This document shows positions 14,544 through 15,428 of a stretch of DNA of 15,428 nucleotides, piece after piece (position 1 is the stretch's first letter; each line of letters begins with the position of its first letter). The DNA is from JAABSQ01 sp964573705 (GTDB lineage: Bacteria; Desulfobacterota; Desulfobacteria; Desulfobacterales; Desulfococcaceae): the NCBI GenBank assembly GCA_964573705.1, contig CAZNLT010000143.1, positions 1 to 15,428 of the forward strand, written 5' to 3'. A program made the position numbers and the translations under genes. The notes beneath the pieces were generated by a model. The model did no database searches. It was given only the letters and a program-made list of their open reading frames with translations, and had not been told where the DNA came from.

Positions 14544-15428
14544 ATGGCTCTTTTCACGATAACCTGTCCCTCTTGCCAGTGTCAAATAATTAAACGACAC
14601 ACTGTTTATGAGACTAAACACAACGGTCGCAAAGATATTTACTGCTGCACCAACTGTAAAGGGTTCTTTTCTTCGTCTGCCAACACTTTCATAGCGGGGA
14701 TCAGGAAACCTGTGAGCCTCATAGTGGCTGTCCTCAAGGCCAGAACCGAGGGGTTGGGACTGAATGCGACATGCAGAACCTTTAATCTGGCCAAAAATAC
14801 GCTTTTGAATTGGGAACGTCGTTTTTCGGCAATGAAACAAACTTTGCTGCTCTATGCCCTGCTTCACACCTATCTGCAGCTCATCATCGAAGGCGATGAG
14901 GTCTATATACGGGTTAACAAGAATGTACCCCCGGACGAATCCCTTGGTTGGACCATAGTGCTTATGGACAGGGCCAGTCGCTTTCTTTAGCAACTCGAGT
15001 GCGCAGGAAAGACCGCAGGCTCTTCAGAAAGGCTCTCAGGCTTCTGGGAAAACTCGTGAACAAGACACAGGACATCTCCTTGATCACGGATGGGGAGCGT
15101 CGATATGGAGACATCTTGTTCGAGATCTGTCATGAGCTGATCCGAAACGGCAAAAGGGGGCGCCCCCGCAAGACTCTTCAGAAAGGAGTCAAAGTCCGAG
15201 TCAAAAACAAAGGCTCTCAAGCGCATAAAAGAGGCAGGAAGCGGCCCAAATATCAGGTCCTGTCCTGACCATCCTGACACCGTTCAAGATATCAAAGAAA
15301 GTAATATCCATGCCAATCACTGCGAAGCTTTCAACAGCTCCCTTCGCCGTCGCAACTCCACTTTCCGTAGAAAGACCGTGTCCTTCCGGCAAACCTGCTT
15401 GAGTTCCTGAAAAGGCCGGGATATGCTG
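14500..15428 (+). mobile_element. Degraded IS1-like insertion sequence, right end outside window
   Basis: Defined by the transposase pseudogene. The left terminal inverted repeat cannot be identified without the right end, so the left boundary (about 14500) is an estimate. It borders an AT-rich toxin-antitoxin island. Confidence 0.5.
14544..15428 (+). pseudogene. Frameshifted IS1-like DDE transposase with zinc ribbon (3' end outside window)
   Basis: Frame 1 (14544-14990) encodes a zinc ribbon (CPSC...CTNC), a helix-turn-helix (GLNATCRTFNLAKNTLLNWERR) and the first catalytic Asp in IEGDEVY (Asp118), stopping at TAG 14988. Shifting by one base at CTTTAG gives FLLATRVRRKD and continues through ITDGERRYGD (second Asp, 15089) to a stop at 15266. 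Moving back to the first frame near 15255-15265 gives DHPDTVQDIKESNIHANHCEAFNSSLRRRN with the catalytic Glu (15324), until a further stop at 15408. The three pieces align end to end as one DDE transposase, so all catalytic residues survive but at least two frameshifts split it. The first site, CTTTCTTTAG, is not a canonical slippery heptamer, so decay is more likely than programmed frameshifting. GAGG lies 9 nt before the ATG. Confidence 0.82.

Overview
The window is a scaffold fragment of a draft bacterial genome. The left ~12.7 kb is GC-rich, with tightly packed genes on the + strand and one small gene on the - strand. The right ~2.4 kb is visibly AT-rich and carries toxin-antitoxin pairs and a decayed insertion sequence. 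The gene types suggest a Gram-negative, probably a Desulfobacterota-like organism: a YdbH/AsmA-type envelope protein, a DUF1318 lipoprotein, a giant exported CHAT protein, and a fused CRP-like/PilZ protein. This taxonomic guess comes from gene types only; there is no marker gene.

Region 1 (2-10964) reads as one operon: the 3' end of a ydbH-like gene, a lipoprotein with a DUF1318 (YdbL-like) domain coupled to it by an ATGA overlap, and a 2833-residue exported CHAT-protease-family protein 15 nt further on. YdbH/YnbE/YdbL-type proteins in enterobacteria form an inter-membrane, AsmA-like lipid-transport bridge. The giant protein has a signal peptide, a six-blade PD40/TolB-like propeller, a long TPR array, an internal CHAT-like domain that has lost both catalytic residues, a second TPR array, and a C-terminal CHAT domain with His2701 and Cys2746 intact. 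This tandem dead/live CHAT layout is the most interesting thing here. The run of Ns at 2292-2391 is flanked by two identical 55-bp copies of the end of the lipoprotein gene, so it looks like an unmerged contig overlap and not missing sequence. An 89-bp palindromic element lies inside the first 50 codons of the giant gene.

Region 2 (10965-12753) holds an ~220-bp leader, a cytoplasmic protein joining a degenerate CRP-like domain to a PilZ (c-di-GMP) domain, and a convergent small gene with a possible winged helix.

Region 3 (12754-15428) starts with ~290 bp of non-coding, structure-rich DNA. Next come two two-gene toxin-antitoxin modules on the - strand (DUF433 with a PIN-like protein; PF09720-type antitoxin with a ParE/RelE toxin), each with an ATGA overlap. 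Last is a frameshifted IS1-like DDE transposase running off the right edge. This looks like an accessory island next to the core operon. No rRNA, tRNA or CRISPR array was seen.
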